DNA of 64,000 nt. Source: Robbsia betulipollinis. Lineage in GTDB: Bacteria; Pseudomonadota; Gammaproteobacteria; Burkholderiales; Burkholderiaceae. Positions 9,868 through 20,774 of this stretch are shown here, one piece after another (the first letter of the stretch is position 1; every line of letters begins with the position of its first letter). A program made the position numbers and the translations under genes. The notes under the pieces were generated by a model that saw only the letters and a program-made list of their open reading frames with translations, searched no databases and was not told where the DNA came from. The stretch spans positions 202,335-266,334 of the forward strand of contig NZ_JAPMXC010000005.1 of the NCBI RefSeq assembly GCF_026624755.1. The letters run 5' to 3'.

Positions 9868-10536
9868 TCAGGCGCTTCGCCGGTACCACCCGATCACTGC
9901 GTCGACCGCAGTTTCGATCGACATTTCGGAGGTATCCAGCAGGAACGCATCCGCCGCCGGCTTCAGCGGCGCCACGGTCCGCGCCGTATCGCGCGCATCG
10001 CGTTCCCGCAAATCCTTTAGCAGATCATCCATGTTAGCAGAAAAACCTTTGTCGCTCAATTGCTTAAGCCGCCGCGCCGCGCGCGCCTCGACGCTCGCGG
10101 TCAGAAACACCTTCAACCGGGCATCCGGAAAAATCACCGTGCCCATGTCGCGGCCGTCGGCCACCAGGCCCGGCGCTTCGCGAAACGCCCGCTGGCGTGC
10201 GAACAAGGCATTGCGCACCGGCCCATGCACGGCGATCGCCGAGGCGCGCAGCCCGATCGCTTCGGCACGGATCTCGTGCGAAACGTCGCATCCGTCCAAC
10301 ACCACGTCGTTCCCGGTGAAGCGGATATCGAGCGTGGCGGCGATCCCGGCAAGGGATTCGGCGTCGTCGGCGGCCACGCCCTGCCGGGCGCTGGCGAGCG
10401 CGGTCAGCCGGTACAAGGCGCCGCTGTCGAGCAGATGAAAACCCAGGACCGCGGCGACGCGCGAAGCGACCGTGCCCTTGCCGGACGCGGTCGGCCCGTC
10501 GATCGTCACGACCGGGTGTCCCACCGCGTCCGTCAC
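9868..10536 (-). CDS. cmk: Cytidylate kinase
   Basis: A 222-residue (d)CMP kinase with the P-loop GPTASGKGT close to the start and the family segments [10 protein letters not shown] and [13 protein letters not shown]. It transfers phosphate from ATP to CMP or dCMP. The start is read as GTG at 10536, sharing GTGA with the aroA stop, a coupled start; a second GTG four codons on is possible. The same frame continues upstream as an anti-frame of aroA, which should not be taken as a fusion protein. Confidence 0.94.
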   Translation of the reverse strand: MTDAVGHPVVTIDGPTASGKGTVASRVAAVLGFHLLDSGALYRLTALASARQGVAADDAESLAGIAATLDIRFTGNDVVLDGCDVSHEIRAEAIGLRASAIAVHGPVRNALFARQRAFREAPGLVADGRDMGTVIFPDARLKVFLTASVEARAARRLKQLSDKGFSANMDDLLKDLRERDARDTARTVAPLKPAADAFLLDTSEMSIETAVDAVIGWYRRSA

Positions 10537-11897
10537 CGCACCACCTGCGCGAAGCGGTCGAAATAGTCGGGAAAGGTCTTGGCGACGCAGTCCGGGTCGT
10601 TGATGGTGACCGGCACGCCCAGCAGGCTCACCAGCGAAAAGCACATCGCCATGCGGTGGTCGTCGTAGGTATCGATCACCGCGCCGGCGCGCAGTTGCGT
10701 CGGCGGCACCACGCGCAGCCAGTCCGGGCCTTCCTGCACGTCGGCGCCCAGCTTGCGCAATTCCGTCGCCATGGCGCTGATCCGGTCGGTTTCCTTCACG
10801 CGCCAGCTGCCGATATTGCGCAGGATCGACGGCCCCGACGCGCGCAGCGCCGCGACCGCGAGCGTCATCGCCGCGTCCGGGATGAGGTTGCAGTCCATGT
10901 CGACCGGACGCAGGCGCCCGTCCCCGGTATCGACGCCGCGCACCTCGATCCAGTGCTCGCCCATCATCACGTTGGCGCCCATCTGCGTCAATGCGTCGGC
11001 GAAGCGCACATCGCCCTGGATGCTGGCGCGGCCCACGCCCTCGACCCGCAGCGGCCCGCCGCCCAGCACGCCGGCGGCGAGAAAGTAGGAAGCCGACGAT
11101 GCGTCGCCCTCGACCACGAGCGTGCCCGGCGAGCGGTAACGGCTGCCGGCGGCGACGCTGAAGCGCTGCCAGCCCTCGCGCTCGACGGGTACGCCGAAGC
11201 GCGCCATCATGCCGGTCGTGATGTCGACATAGGGCTTGGAAATCAGTTCGCCGTCGACTTCCACCGTGGCCCGCCCGTGCGCGGACAACCGCGGCAACGA
11301 CAGCAGCAGCGCGCTCAGGAACTGGCTGGAGACGTCGCCCCGCACGCGAATCGGCCGCGCGACGCCTGCTCCGGCGGTCGCGCCGGGGTGAATCTGCAAC
11401 GGTGGGAAGCCGGGCTGTCCGAGGTAGTCGATGCGCGCGCCCACGGCGAGCAGGCCGTCGACCAGATCGCCGATCGGCCGCTCGTGCATGCGCTTCACGC
11501 CGCTGACGCGGTAGCGGCCCTCGTTCAGCGCCAGCGCCGCGGTCAGCGGCCGCACCGCCGTGCCCGCATTGCCGACGAAGATGTCCGCGTCGCGCACCGG
11601 AAAGCCGTCCGGGGCACCGGTCACACGCCACGCTTCGCCCTTTGCACCCTTTCCGCCATGTTGCGCGGCATCGGACGGATCCGATGCGTCCGCGGGCAGG
11701 TGTGCCCACTCGATACCGAGCAGGCGCAATGCGTCGAGCATCACGCGCGTGTCGTCCGACTCAAGCAAATTCTCGAGCCGCGTCTCGCCCTCGGCCAGCG
11801 CGGCCATCAGCAATACGCGGTTCGAGATGCTTTTCGAGCCGGGCAGCGCCAGCGTGCCGCTCGCGCGGGAATAAGGTCCTAGTTCAAGCTGCTTCAT
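10533..11897 (-). CDS. aroA: 3-phosphoshikimate 1-carboxyvinyltransferase (EPSP synthase)
   Basis: A 454-residue enzyme of the shikimate pathway that joins shikimate 3-phosphate and [13 protein letters not shown] and [10 protein letters not shown] are the two class I active-site signatures, so glyphosate sensitivity is expected. A charged, low-complexity insert of about 20 residues (about 84-104, rich in Asp, Gly, Lys) makes it longer than E. coli AroA (427). The ATG at 11897 shares ATGA with the tyrA stop, and the cmk start overlaps its stop, indicating one tightly coupled operon. Confidence 0.97.
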   Translation of the reverse strand: MKQLELGPYSRASGTLALPGSKSISNRVLLMAALAEGETRLENLLESDDTRVMLDALRLLGIEWAHLPADASDPSDAAQHGGKGAKGEAWRVTGAPDGFPVRDADIFVGNAGTAVRPLTAALALNEGRYRVSGVKRMHERPIGDLVDGLLAVGARIDYLGQPGFPPLQIHPGATAGAGVARPIRVRGDVSSQFLSALLLSLPRLSAHGRATVEVDGELISKPYVDITTGMMARFGVPVEREGWQRFSVAAGSRYRSPGTLVVEGDASSASYFLAAGVLGGGPLRVEGVGRASIQGDVRFADALTQMGANVMMGEHWIEVRGVDTGDGRLRPVDMDCNLIPDAAMTLAVAALRASGPSILRNIGSWRVKETDRISAMATELRKLGADVQEGPDWLRVVPPTQLRAGAVIDTYDDHRMAMCFSLVSLLGVPVTINDPDCVAKTFPDYFDRFAQVVR

Positions 11898-13039
11898 ATG
11901 TTCCGGTTCTTCATGGGCTTGCCGGCCGTCGACGAAAGGTCGTCGGCCGTTTCGTTTCGGTTGCCTGCGTGCGAGGCGGCAGGCGCGGTGGCAGGCGCGG
12001 CGGTAGATTCGACACGCGCCGCGCCGGGGTGCCAGCCCTCGCGTGCCGCGCGGGAACGCGAGAACAGGGCCTCCAGCGTGTCGCCGTCGGCTTCGGCCAG
12101 CGCCGTGCGCACGCCGCCCAGCACCGCCAGGTATCGGTCGAGGTCCGCCAGCACCGCGGTGCGGTTGGCCAGGCAGATATCGCGCCACATCCGCGGATTC
12201 GACGCCGCGATGCGTGTGAAATCGCGGAAGCCGGGGCCGGCGAACGCCAGGCGTTCGTCCGCGCCTTCCGATTGAAGAATATGCTCGATGAACGCAAAAG
12301 CAAGGAGATGCGGCAGATGGCTGACGCCAGCGAAAAGCTGGTCGTGCCGCGCGGGCGTCATGCACGCGGTGCGGGCGCCGGCGAGACGCCACATCGCCGC
12401 GACGCGCGTCACGGCGTCGGGCGCGGTGTCGGGCGCCGGACAGAGGATCACGTCGCGCCCGGCAAACAGCGCGGCATCGCCGGCGTCGACGCCGCTGGCC
12501 TCGCCTCCGGCGATCGGATGCGCGGCGACGAAGCGCGCGTGCCGCGGGCCCAACAGCTCACGCGCCGCGTCGCAGACCTGCCCTTTCGTGCTGCCGACAT
12601 CGGTCAACACCGCGTCGGCGCGCAGCACGGGCGCGGCATGCGCAAGCAGCGCCCGCGTCTGCGCCACCGGCGCCGCCAGGACGATCAGGTCCGCCCGCGC
12701 CGCCAGCCGCGCGAACGCGGCGGCCTCGGCCTCGCCCCACCCTCCAGCGTCCGCCGCCACCGGCGCGGCGTCGTCTCCGGACCCCTCGACAGGCGCCAGC
12801 ACGCAGGCTTCGTCGATCATGCCCAGCGCCAGCGCGCGCGTCAGCGCTGCGGCGTGCGGATCGGCAGCGGCGATCACGCCCGCGCCGCCGGCGCGGCCCT
12901 CGCGATGCATGCGCCGCAGCGCGCGCGCCACCGATCCGCCGATCAGGCCGATACCGCAGACGAGCACGCGATCGAAGGCGAAATCCGGCCCTCGGTCCGA
13001 TACCCGCGGCGCTCCCGGCACCGGATGCTCAGCGGGCAC
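11894..13039 (-). CDS. tyrA: Prephenate dehydrogenase
   Basis: A 381-residue monofunctional TyrA converting prephenate to 4-hydroxyphenylpyruvate for tyrosine. The NAD(P) Rossmann motif is [22 protein letters not shown] and [11 protein letters not shown], the prephenate-site segment, follow. No chorismate mutase domain is fused, unlike E. coli TyrA. The C-terminal 45 residues after the dehydrogenase helices are low-complexity (Ala/Thr/Pro). The start is GTG at 13039, overlapping the pheA end by 11 bp. In remembered Burkholderia synteny a hisC-like gene sits between pheA and tyrA; it is absent here. Confidence 0.93.
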   Translation of the reverse strand: MPAEHPVPGAPRVSDRGPDFAFDRVLVCGIGLIGGSVARALRRMHREGRAGGAGVIAAADPHAAALTRALALGMIDEACVLAPVEGSGDDAAPVAADAGGWGEAEAAAFARLAARADLIVLAAPVAQTRALLAHAAPVLRADAVLTDVGSTKGQVCDAARELLGPRHARFVAAHPIAGGEASGVDAGDAALFAGRDVILCPAPDTAPDAVTRVAAMWRLAGARTACMTPARHDQLFAGVSHLPHLLAFAFIEHILQSEGADERLAFAGPGFRDFTRIAASNPRMWRDICLANRTAVLADLDRYLAVLGGVRTALAEADGDTLEALFSRSRAAREGWHPGAARVESTAAPATAPAASHAGNRNETADDLSSTAGKPMKNRNI

Positions 13040-14126
13040 GGGGATAGGAACCCGCGACGCGCACGAAGGCGGCGATCCTGTCGAGCGCGGCGATCGCCTC
13101 GGCGACGCGCGGTTCCTCGCGATGGCCTTCGATATCGATATAGAAATAGTAGGCCCAGCTGCCGCTGCGCGCGGGGCGCGATTCGAACCGGCTCATCGAT
13201 ACGCCGTAGGTGGCGAACGGTTCGAGCATGCGGTAGACCGCGCCCGCTTCGTTCTTCACCGACAGGATCAGGGACGTCTGGTCGGCCCCGCTCGGCGCGG
13301 GCGGCGTGCCGCCGATCACATGGAAACGCGTGCGGTTGTGGACATCGTCCTGGATCTGCGCGGCCGGCGTCTGCAGGCCGTAGTGCGCGGCGGCGCGGTC
13401 GCCGGCGATCGCGGCGAGCGTCGGATCGGCGGCCGCCAGCCGGGCGCCCTCCGCGTTGCTCGACACCGCGCGGCGCTCGGCATGGGGCAGATGCGTCGAC
13501 AACCAGCGCTGACATTGCGCGATGGCCTGCGGATGCGCGCACACCGCCCGGATGGCGGCCAGGTCCGTGCCGAGCGCGAGCAGGTTGTGATGGATCGGCA
13601 AGGCGATCTCGCCGGTGATCGACAGGGATGTGCTCAACAACAGGTCGAGCGTGCGCGATACCGCCCCTTCGGTCGAATTCTCGACCGGCACGACGCCGAA
13701 CTCGCTGGCGCCGGCCTCGACCGAGCGGAATACCTCGTCGATCGAAGGGCACGGCAGGCCGGTCGCCGAATTGCCGAAATAATCGAGCGCGGCCTGCTCG
13801 CTGTAGGTGCCCACCGGCCCGAGGAAGGCGACCACCGTGGGTTTTTCCAGTGCCCGGCTCGCCGACATGATCTCGCCCCAGATCGCGGCGATATGCGTAT
13901 CGTGCAGCGGGCCCCGGCTCAACCCCTGCAAGCGGGCGATCACCTGCTGCTCCCGCTCCGGGCGGAATACGGGCGCGTCGAACACCTTCTTCACCTCGCC
14001 GACTTCGTGCGCCACGCCGGCCCGCTCGTTGAGCAGGCGGATCAACTCCGCGTCGATCTTGTCGATACGGGCACGCAGCGGGACGAGCTGGTCCTCGAGC
14101 GAGGGCGTTTGCGAATGGTCTTTCAT
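13029..14126 (-). CDS. pheA: Bifunctional chorismate mutase / prephenate dehydratase (P-protein)
   Basis: A 365-residue two-step enzyme of phenylalanine synthesis. Residues about 10-95 are an AroQ chorismate mutase (RARIDKIDAELIRLLNER, ending VIARL). The prephenate dehydratase domain follows (VAFLGPVGTYSEQAAL, then PVENSTEGAVSRTLD with the catalytic Thr region). The ACT regulatory domain at about 280-365 carries SRFESRPAR, the phenylalanine-binding ESRP motif, so feedback inhibition is expected. Its ATG overlaps the serC stop by one base. Confidence 0.96.
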   Translation of the reverse strand: MKDHSQTPSLEDQLVPLRARIDKIDAELIRLLNERAGVAHEVGEVKKVFDAPVFRPEREQQVIARLQGLSRGPLHDTHIAAIWGEIMSASRALEKPTVVAFLGPVGTYSEQAALDYFGNSATGLPCPSIDEVFRSVEAGASEFGVVPVENSTEGAVSRTLDLLLSTSLSITGEIALPIHHNLLALGTDLAAIRAVCAHPQAIAQCQRWLSTHLPHAERRAVSSNAEGARLAAADPTLAAIAGDRAAAHYGLQTPAAQIQDDVHNRTRFHVIGGTPPAPSGADQTSLILSVKNEAGAVYRMLEPFATYGVSMSRFESRPARSGSWAYYFYIDIEGHREEPRVAEAIAALDRIAAFVRVAGSYPRAR

Positions 14127-15205
14127 CAGGCCTGCTCGCGTTCGAATGCGGTCATGTAATCGACCAGCGCCTCCACGCCCGCCATCGGCATGGCGTTGTA
14201 GATCGACGCGCGCATGCCGCCGACGCTCTTGTGCCCCTTCAACTGGGTCAGGCCGCGTTCGCGCGCGCCGTCCAGAAAGGCGGCATTACGCGATTCGTCC
14301 GCCAGCGTGAACGGCACGTTCATCCGGGAGCGGGCGTCGGGCTGCACCGGGTTCGCGTAGAAGGCGCTGCGATCGATGGTTTCGTACAGCAGCCGCGCCT
14401 TGGCGATGTTGCGCCGTTCGATCTCGGCCAGTCCGCCCTGACGCTTCAGCCACTGGCAGACGAGACCGGCGATGTAGATCGCATAGGTGGGCGGCGTGTT
14501 GTACATCGAGTTGTTCTGGGCGACGGTCTTCCACTCGAAGGCCGACGGACAGATCGCCAGCGCCCGGTCCAGCAAGTCCTCGCGCACGATGACGACGGTC
14601 AGGCCGGCGATGCCCACGTTCTTCTGCGCGCCGCCATAGAGCGCGCCGTAGCGCGCGATGTCGAGCGGACGCGACAACATGTGCGAGGAGATGTCGGCCA
14701 CCAGCGGCACGTCGCCCAGCGCCGGCACCTCGGCGAATTCGACCCCGTTGACGGTCTCGTTCGTGCAGACGTGCACATAGGCGGCGTCCGGCGAGAGCTG
14801 CCACTCGTCCAGCGACGGCACGCGCACGAAGCCGCCCGCGGCGGTCGACACGGCGACGTGCGCGTCGCAATAGCGCAGCGCTTCCTTCTGCGATTTGCCC
14901 GACCACGAGCCGGTCACGACGTAATCCGCACGCCGGCGCGCGCCCAGCAGGTTGAGCGGCACGATCGCGTTTTCCGCCAGTCCGCCGCCCTGCATCAGCA
15001 GCACCCGGTGGCTGGACGGGATCGCCAACAGTTCCCGCAGGTCCCCGAGCGCCGCCTCGTGGATCGACGTGTATTCCCGCCCGCGATGGCTCATCTCCAT
15101 CACGCTCATGCCGGAACCTTGCCAGTCCAGCATTTCATCGGCGGCCTGCTGCAATACTTCGAGAGGCAGCGCCGCGGGGCCCGCGGAAAAATTGTAAGCT
15201 CGCAT
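14126..15205 (-). CDS. serC: Phosphoserine aminotransferase
   Basis: A 359-residue class V PLP aminotransferase making 3-phosphoserine from 3-phosphohydroxypyruvate; it also serves pyridoxine synthesis. It starts [14 protein letters not shown], the family signature. The PLP lysine is in [20 protein letters not shown] and [14 protein letters not shown], a phosphate-binding C-terminal segment, are present. The ATG at 15205 matches family starts. It leads the serC-pheA-tyrA-aroA-cmk run, a well-known joint serine/aromatic operon arrangement. Confidence 0.97.
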   Translation of the reverse strand: MRAYNFSAGPAALPLEVLQQAADEMLDWQGSGMSVMEMSHRGREYTSIHEAALGDLRELLAIPSSHRVLLMQGGGLAENAIVPLNLLGARRRADYVVTGSWSGKSQKEALRYCDAHVAVSTAAGGFVRVPSLDEWQLSPDAAYVHVCTNETVNGVEFAEVPALGDVPLVADISSHMLSRPLDIARYGALYGGAQKNVGIAGLTVVIVREDLLDRALAICPSAFEWKTVAQNNSMYNTPPTYAIYIAGLVCQWLKRQGGLAEIERRNIAKARLLYETIDRSAFYANPVQPDARSRMNVPFTLADESRNAAFLDGARERGLTQLKGHKSVGGMRASIYNAMPMAGVEALVDYMTAFEREQA

Positions 15206-15284
15206 GAAGCACCTGAAATCGTTGCGGCCGGTACATCGGGAGGAACCGGTCGAAAGACCGACGGAGGAACCGACTCGGGAACCG

Positions 15285-15326
15285 CCCAAACAAAATGGCC
15301 GTTTGCGCTTTCGCGCAAACGGCCAT
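15285..15326 (-). terminator. Terminator between DUF2059 gene and serC
   Basis: Perfect 14-bp inverted repeat with a 4-base loop (15295-15326), followed on the minus strand by TTTTGTTT. It lies 80 bp past the DUF2059 gene stop and should separate that gene from the serC operon. Confidence 0.9.
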
Positions 15327-15406
15327 TATCTCACCATCGCCGGCTGCCGTGGCAGCCGTTGGCTACGAGCACGCCGCCCGACAGGGCCGGTGGCGTGCGG
15401 ATTCGC

Positions 15407-16015
15407 TTACTTCGCCGCAGCCGGCTTGATCGCCGAAACGTCGCGATCCGCCTGCGAGCGCGTTGCCTGGATCGATTGCGGCATGTACTTCTGCATCAGG
15501 CCATTGACGACGTCGCGGCCGACCTGATCCTGGACCTGGATGAACTTGCGGCCCGCCGGGCTCGTGTAGAACGTGGTCAGGTCCTTGATTTCCTGCGTCG
15601 AATAGTACTTGTTGTACGCGTCCTGCTGCGCCGTCACCGCTTCGCGACGGAAGTTCTCGGTCGCGAAAACCTGGCCCGCCGCGTCCACCAGCTTCGGCAC
15701 TTCGGTCTTTTGCAGTTGCGGCACGGCGGCCTGCTTCTGCTTGTCGTTCAGCGTCTTGTTCTCGGACAGCGCGTCCGAGAGAATCGCCGGGACCAGTTGC
15801 TTCGCCTGCATCTGCGCACTGTTGCCGATCGCGCTCGCCAGCTTGTCGCCGTCGATGGCCTTCAGCAGATCCTTGATCGCCGCGGCCTTCGCCGGGTCGG
15901 CGGGCGCGACCGCGACGGTCGGTGCCGGGGCGCTTTGATCCTGCAGCGCTTGCGCCATCGACAGCGGGGAAACGAACAGGGCGAGCAGCGCCAGATGTTT
16001 AAAACGTGTTTGCAT
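15407..16015 (-). CDS. Exported DUF2059 protein
   Basis: A 202-residue protein with a signal peptide (MQTRFKHLALLALFVSPLSMAQA). A helical region follows, then the conserved DUF2059 segment KYYSTQEIKDLTTFY followed by TSPAGRKFI. The function of the family is unknown; members are periplasmic and helical. The ATG at 16015 has GGAG five bases upstream; the adjacent ATG at 16018 is too close to that site. It lies between gyrA and serC on the same strand with its own terminator. Confidence 0.85.
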   Translation of the reverse strand: MQTRFKHLALLALFVSPLSMAQALQDQSAPAPTVAVAPADPAKAAAIKDLLKAIDGDKLASAIGNSAQMQAKQLVPAILSDALSENKTLNDKQKQAAVPQLQKTEVPKLVDAAGQVFATENFRREAVTAQQDAYNKYYSTQEIKDLTTFYTSPAGRKFIQVQDQVGRDVVNGLMQKYMPQSIQATRSQADRDVSAIKPAAAK

Positions 16016-16131
16016 CATCACTCCAAATAAAAGTCGCAGAGAATCGGCCGGGTATTCGATCAAACCTGTGTGCGTCGGGAGGGCGGACGCGGCTCGCAAC
16101 CGCTCTCCCGAAAACCGCATCCGGCAAGATT

Positions 16132-18750
16132 CTACTCTTCAGCGCCGACGTCACTCTCATTTTCATCGGTATCTTCGTCGAGCAGGACGTCGTCCGCTTC
16201 GGTCTCGGCGACCTGTTGCAGGCCGGACAGGCGTGTTCCCTCATCCAGACTGATCAGTGTAACACCCTGGGTCGCCCGCCCCATTTCACGGATTTCGGAC
16301 ACGCGCGTGCGGATCAGCACCCCCGCCGTGGTGATCAGCATGATCTCGCTGGTGGGTTCGACCAGCGTCGCCGCCACCACGCGGCCGTTGCGCTCGGACG
16401 TCTGGATCGCGATCATGCCCTTCGTGCCGCGGCCATGGCGCGTGTACTCGCCGATCGGCGTGCGTTTGCCGAAACCGTTCTCGGTGGCGGTCAGCACCGA
16501 CTGCTCGCCGCTGCCCGCCACCAGCATCGCGATCAAATGCTGCCCCTCCTCCAGCTGCATGCCGCGCACGCCGCGCGCCTCGCGGCCCATCGCCCGCACG
16601 TCGTTTTCATCGAAGCGCACCGCCTTGCCGGCATCCGAGAACAGCATCACGTCGTGCTGGCCATCGGTGATCGCCACGCCGATCAGATAGTCGCCCTCGT
16701 CCAGGTTGACCGCGATGATGCCCTTGCGCAACGGCCGGCTGAACGCCTCGAGCGGCGTCTTCTTGACGGTGCCGAGCGCCGTCGACATGAACACGTAGCG
16801 GTCCGCCGAGAACTCGCGCACCGGCAGCACCACCGTGATCTTCTCGCCCGCCTGCAGCGGGAACATATTGACGATCGGCCGGCCGCGCGAATTGCGCGAG
16901 CCCTGCGGCACCTCGTAGACCTTGACCCAGTAGACGCGGCCGAAGTTCGAGAAGCAGAGGATATGGTCGTGCGTGTTCGCGATGAACAGGGTCTCGATCC
17001 AGTCGTCCTCCTTCATCTGCGTCGCCTGCTTGCCGCGCCCGCCGCGCTTCTGCGCCGCGTATTCCGACAGCGGCTGCGACTTCACGTAGCCGGTATGCGA
17101 CATCGTCACGACCATGTCCTGCGGCGTGATCAGATCCTCGGTATTGAGTTCGGTGGCGTTCAGCTCGATGTGCGAGCGGCGCGCGTCGCCGAACTCTCCC
17201 TTCACCGCGTTCAACTCGTCGCCGATGATCGTGGTGATCCGCTCGGGCTTGGCGAGGATATCGAGCAGGTCCGCGATCTGCGCCATGATGTCCCGGTATT
17301 CGCCGACGATCTTGTCCTGTTCCAGGCCCGTCAGGCGTTGCAGGCGCATCTGCAGGATTTCCTGCGCCTGAACGTCCGAGAGACGGTACAGCCCGTCGTC
17401 GCCCATGCCGAAGATGGCGAGCAGACTGTCCGGCCGGTAGGCTTCGCGCCCGCCGGCGGTCTCGGCTTCGGCGCGCGCGAGCATCGTGCGCACCAGTTCC
17501 GAATCCCAGGGCCGCACCATCAGGTCCTGCTTGGCGACCGGCGGCGTCGGCGCGGCCTTGATGATCGCGATGAATTCGTCGATATTCGCCAGCGCGACCG
17601 CCAGTCCTTCCAGCACGTGACCGCGTTCGCGCGCGCGACGCAGTTCGAAGATCGTCCGGCGCGTGACCACTTCGCGGCGATGCGACAGGAAGCAGTCGAG
17701 CATCTCGCGCAGGTTCAGCAGTTTCGGCTGACCGTCGACCAGCGCCACCATGTTCATGCCGAACGTGTCCTGCAACTGCGTCTGCTTGTACAGATTGTTC
17801 AGAATCACTTCCGGCACTTCGCCGCGCTTGAGCTCGATGACGACGCGCATGCCGCTCTTGTCGGACTCGTCGCGGATATCGGAGATGCCTTCGATCTTCT
17901 TCTCGCGCACCAGTTCGGCGATGCGTTCGAGCAGCGTGCGCTTGTTGACCTGGTACGGCAGTTCGTCGACGATGATCGATTCGCGCTGGCCGCGGTCGAT
18001 GTCCTCGAAGTGGGTCTTCGCCCGCATCACGACGCGCCCGCGCCCCGTGCGATAGCCTTCGCGCACGCCGGTGATGCCGTAGATGATGCCGTATGTCGGA
18101 AAATCGGGGGCCGGGATGAATTCGATCAGATCGTCGATGGTGGAGTCCGGGTGCTGCAGCAAATGCTGGCACGCAGCGACCACTTCGTTCAAATTATGCG
18201 GCGGGATGTTCGTCGCCATGCCGACCGCGATGCCGGTCGCACCGTTGATCAGCAGGTTCGGCACGCGCGCCGGCATGACGACCGGCTCACGCTCCGCACC
18301 GTCGTAGTTGGGCGCGAAGTCGACGGTCTCCTTGTCCAGATCGGCGAGCAGTTCGTGACCGATCTTCGCCATGCGGATTTCGGTATAGCGCATCGCCGCC
18401 GCGCTGTCGCCGTCCACCGAACCGAAGTTGCCCTGGCCGTCCACCAGCATGTAGCGTAGAGAGAACGGCTGGGCCATCCGCACGATCGTGTCGTACGCCG
18501 CAGTGTCGCCGTGCGGGTGGTATTTACCGATCACGTCGCCGACGATACGGGCGGACTTCTTGTAGGCGCGGTTCCAGTCGTTGTTCAGCTCGTGCATCGC
18601 GTAGAGCACCCGGCGGTGCACGGGCTTGAGGCCGTCACGTACATCCGGAAGCGCCCGCCCCACGATCACGCTCATCGCGTAATCGAGATACGAACGGCGC
18701 ATTTCCTCCTCAAGGGAGATGGGGATAGTCTCTTTCGCGAATTGATCCAT
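16132..18750 (-). CDS. gyrA: DNA gyrase subunit A
   Basis: An 872-residue type IIA topoisomerase subunit that cuts and rejoins DNA to introduce negative supercoils with GyrB. The catalytic tyrosine is in [10 protein letters not shown]. The quinolone-determining region reads [10 protein letters not shown], with Thr where E. coli has Ser83 and Asp kept at 87; Thr is the usual Burkholderia residue. The C-terminal beta-pinwheel carries KRGGRGK, matching the GyrA box. The acidic tail ([15 protein letters not shown]) is typical. The ATG at 18750 ([11 protein letters not shown]) is the family start. Confidence 0.98.
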   Translation of the reverse strand: MDQFAKETIPISLEEEMRRSYLDYAMSVIVGRALPDVRDGLKPVHRRVLYAMHELNNDWNRAYKKSARIVGDVIGKYHPHGDTAAYDTIVRMAQPFSLRYMLVDGQGNFGSVDGDSAAAMRYTEIRMAKIGHELLADLDKETVDFAPNYDGAEREPVVMPARVPNLLINGATGIAVGMATNIPPHNLNEVVAACQHLLQHPDSTIDDLIEFIPAPDFPTYGIIYGITGVREGYRTGRGRVVMRAKTHFEDIDRGQRESIIVDELPYQVNKRTLLERIAELVREKKIEGISDIRDESDKSGMRVVIELKRGEVPEVILNNLYKQTQLQDTFGMNMVALVDGQPKLLNLREMLDCFLSHRREVVTRRTIFELRRARERGHVLEGLAVALANIDEFIAIIKAAPTPPVAKQDLMVRPWDSELVRTMLARAEAETAGGREAYRPDSLLAIFGMGDDGLYRLSDVQAQEILQMRLQRLTGLEQDKIVGEYRDIMAQIADLLDILAKPERITTIIGDELNAVKGEFGDARRSHIELNATELNTEDLITPQDMVVTMSHTGYVKSQPLSEYAAQKRGGRGKQATQMKEDDWIETLFIANTHDHILCFSNFGRVYWVKVYEVPQGSRNSRGRPIVNMFPLQAGEKITVVLPVREFSADRYVFMSTALGTVKKTPLEAFSRPLRKGIIAVNLDEGDYLIGVAITDGQHDVMLFSDAGKAVRFDENDVRAMGREARGVRGMQLEEGQHLIAMLVAGSGEQSVLTATENGFGKRTPIGEYTRHGRGTKGMIAIQTSERNGRVVAATLVEPTSEIMLITTAGVLIRTRVSEIREMGRATQGVTLISLDEGTRLSGLQQVAETEADDVLLDEDTDENESDVGAEE

Positions 18751-18810
18751 TGTCCGTATCGTTGACGGAACGAGCGCCACGGCGCCCGCCCTGGTGAACC
18801 ACATCCGGCG

Positions 18811-18819
18811 ATTTTAACA
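18811..18819 (-). promoter_or_regulatory. Probable gyrA promoter (extended -10)
   Basis: On the minus strand TGTTAAAAT gives a TAAAAT -10 with an extended TG, about 60 bp upstream of the gyrA start. No good -35 is visible, which fits an extended -10 promoter. Confidence 0.5.
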
Positions 18820-19126
18820 TGGCGCAGACCCGTCTCCAGCGCCTATCGACTGCCCCGCCTGTAGGGACCCATGAGGATGCCGCCGGGCCCGCCTTCCGGG
18901 CCGATAGAAGCGATCTGCACGACTGGCGTGGAGAGACCAGAACGGCGTCCCGCGCAAGGGTCGCCATGGGATATTTCACGATGTTGCAAGCGCACCACAG
19001 CCGCGACCAACGTCGTCCGCAAAGGTTCCATATTTTTATCGAAAGCGTCATCGCCGTATGGCAAAATGCGTCGCAGAAGTCAGACTTTTCTCGGCATGTT
19101 CCCGCTCTATCCCCGGTCGGGAGCAG

Positions 19127-19135
19127 TGTTATACT
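19127..19135 (+). promoter_or_regulatory. Probable ompA promoter (extended -10)
   Basis: TGTTATACT matches an extended -10 (TG, one base, TATACT), 77 bp before the ompA start. The implied leader of about 70 nt ends in AGAGGAGAAAT, a strong ribosome site. Confidence 0.6.
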
Positions 19136-19211
19136 CCGAGCGGTCTAAGACTTGTCCACGTGATCAGGCTCGCAGGAAAGCTGCGGTAATCTCAATTTCG
19201 AGAGGAGAAAT

Positions 19212-19889
19212 ATGAATAAATTTTCAAAGCTCGCCTTCATCGCAGCTTCCGCAGTGACGGCAGCCTCGGCATTCGCGCAATCGGTGCCGGCCTCGCGCCA
19301 GGCGACGAATGACAACTGGGTGAACGGCACGGGCGAATACGTCTGGATGAACGGCACGAACGAACTGTGCTGGCGCGATGCGTTCTGGACCCCGGCGACC
19401 GCCAACGCGAAGTGCGACGGCGCCCTGGTTGCGCAGGCACCGACGCCGCCGGCACCGGTCGAAGCGGCACCGGCTCCGGTCATCACCAGCCAGAAGGTGA
19501 CGTACCAGGCCGACACGCTGTTCGACTTCGACAAGGCTGTGCTGAAGCCGGCCGGCAAGCGCGCCATCGACGACCTCGCGACGAAGATTCAGGGTCTGAA
19601 TCTCGAGGTGGTGGTTGCCACCGGCTACACCGACCGTATCGGCTCGGATCGTTACAACGATCGCCTGTCGCAGCGTCGCGCGCAAGCCGTGAAGGCCTAT
19701 CTGGTCAGCAAGGGCGTCGAAGCCAACCGTATCTATACGGAAGGCAAGGGCAAGCGCAACCCGGTTGTGACGAACTGCAACCAGAAGAACCGCAAGGCGC
19801 TGATTTCGTGCCTGGCACCGAACCGCCGCGTGGAAGTGGAAGTGGTCGGCACGCAGCAAACGCAAACGACGCAGCCCGCTCAGCAGTAA
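19212..19889 (+). CDS. ompA: OmpA-family outer-membrane protein
   Basis: A 225-residue exported protein. A signal peptide (residues 1-22, ending AFAQ) precedes a short region with WVNGTGEYVWMNGTNELCW, then a Pro/Ala linker, then a peptidoglycan-binding OmpA C-terminal domain (FDFDKAVLKPAGK, GYTDRIGSDRYNDRLSQRRA, NRRVEVEV). There is no eight-strand barrel, so it resembles the short Burkholderia and Bordetella OmpA. The two cysteines before the C-terminus (NCNQKN and SCLAP) probably form a disulfide. It probably tethers the outer membrane to peptidoglycan. A strong terminator follows. Confidence 0.92.
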   Translation: MNKFSKLAFIAASAVTAASAFAQSVPASRQATNDNWVNGTGEYVWMNGTNELCWRDAFWTPATANAKCDGALVAQAPTPPAPVEAAPAPVITSQKVTYQADTLFDFDKAVLKPAGKRAIDDLATKIQGLNLEVVVATGYTDRIGSDRYNDRLSQRRAQAVKAYLVSKGVEANRIYTEGKGKRNPVVTNCNQKNRKALISCLAPNRRVEVEVVGTQQTQTTQPAQQ

Positions 19890-19909
19890 TCAGCGGTAGG
19901 ACGTCGAAA

Positions 19910-19936
19910 AGCCCTGCTTCGGCAGGGCTTTTTTTT
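19910..19936 (+). terminator. Terminator of ompA
   Basis: AGCCCTGC, TTCG loop, GCAGGGCT, then eight T residues; 20 bp after the ompA stop. Confidence 0.95.
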
Positions 19937-20077
19937 GCCCTTTTTTCCTGCTCGCCCTTTTCCCCCCGACACTGACCGGTACGCTCGTGTCGCGTTTTCC
20001 GTCGCGTTTGCTCCCGCAGCGCGAACCTCCGGCCTGCCTGGCGATATACTGGACTTATTGTGAATCCTCCAGACACC

Positions 20078-20773
20078 ATGAACGCCGATCCCCACGAACT
20101 GCAAAAATTCAGCGATATCGCTTCCCGCTGGTGGGATCCCCGCGCTGAATTCCGTCCGCTCCACGAACTCAACCCGCTGCGCCTCGGCTGGATCGACACG
20201 CTTGCGCCCCTCGCCGGCAAACGCGTGCTCGACATCGGCTGCGGCGGCGGCATCCTGTCCGAATCGATGGCGGTCGCCGGTGCACGCGTCAAGGGCATCG
20301 ATCTCTCCTCCGAAGCCCTTGGGGTGGCGGATCTCCACACGCTCGAGACCGGCGTCGCGGTCGAGTACGAGGAAATCGCCGCCGAAGCGCTGGCCGCGCG
20401 CGAGCCGGGCAGTTTCGACGTGGTCACCTGTATGGAAATGCTCGAACACGTGCCGCACCCCGCCGCGATCGTACAGGCCTGCGCGACGCTCGTGCGTCCG
20501 GGGGGCTGGGTCTTCTTCTCGACCCTGAACCGCAACCCGAAGGCCTATCTGTTCGCGGTGATCGGCGCCGAATACATCGCCCGGCTGCTGCCGCGCGGCA
20601 CGCACGATTACGAGCGCTTCATCCGCCCGTCCGAACTCGCCGGTTTCGCCCGCGCCGCGGGCCTCACGCCGCATGGCTTCAAGGGCATCACCTACCGCCC
20701 GTTCAGCCAGCGCTTCTCGCTGTCGGACGACACCAGCATCAATTACATGTTCGCCTGCCAGCGGAGTGCCTGA
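20078..20773 (+). CDS. ubiG: Ubiquinone biosynthesis O-methyltransferase
   Basis: A 231-residue SAM-dependent methyltransferase that performs both O-methylations of ubiquinone synthesis. It starts [20 protein letters not shown], the family opening; SAM motif I is [11 protein letters not shown], and [16 protein letters not shown] follows. A GTG six codons upstream is in frame, but a TATACT -10 at 20044-20049 would place the transcript start only just before it, so the ATG is preferred. It is followed by gph with a 1-bp gap, as in many proteobacteria. Confidence 0.95.
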   Translation: MNADPHELQKFSDIASRWWDPRAEFRPLHELNPLRLGWIDTLAPLAGKRVLDIGCGGGILSESMAVAGARVKGIDLSSEALGVADLHTLETGVAVEYEEIAAEALAAREPGSFDVVTCMEMLEHVPHPAAIVQACATLVRPGGWVFFSTLNRNPKAYLFAVIGAEYIARLLPRGTHDYERFIRPSELAGFARAAGLTPHGFKGITYRPFSQRFSLSDDTSINYMFACQRSA

Positions 20774-20774
20774 C

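Larger units (their letters stand above)
18751..19211. other. Divergent intergenic region gyrA/ompA
   Basis: 461 bp between divergent genes. It contains the gyrA -10 at 18811-18819 and the ompA extended -10 at 19127-19135. The middle (about 18830-19110) holds no open frame with a ribosome site and no RNA that I recognise. Confidence 0.5.

Noticed and set aside
9868..11709. Apparent aroA-cmk fusion protein in one minus-strand frame
   Set aside because: Only the cmk part is protein-like; the upstream part is an alternative frame of aroA. The real arrangement is an overlapping stop and GTG start.
16006..18459. 817-codon open frame on the plus strand opposite gyrA
   Set aside because: It is the complement frame of a GC-rich conserved gene; composition is Arg/His/Asp-rich with no domain, and gyrA is certain.
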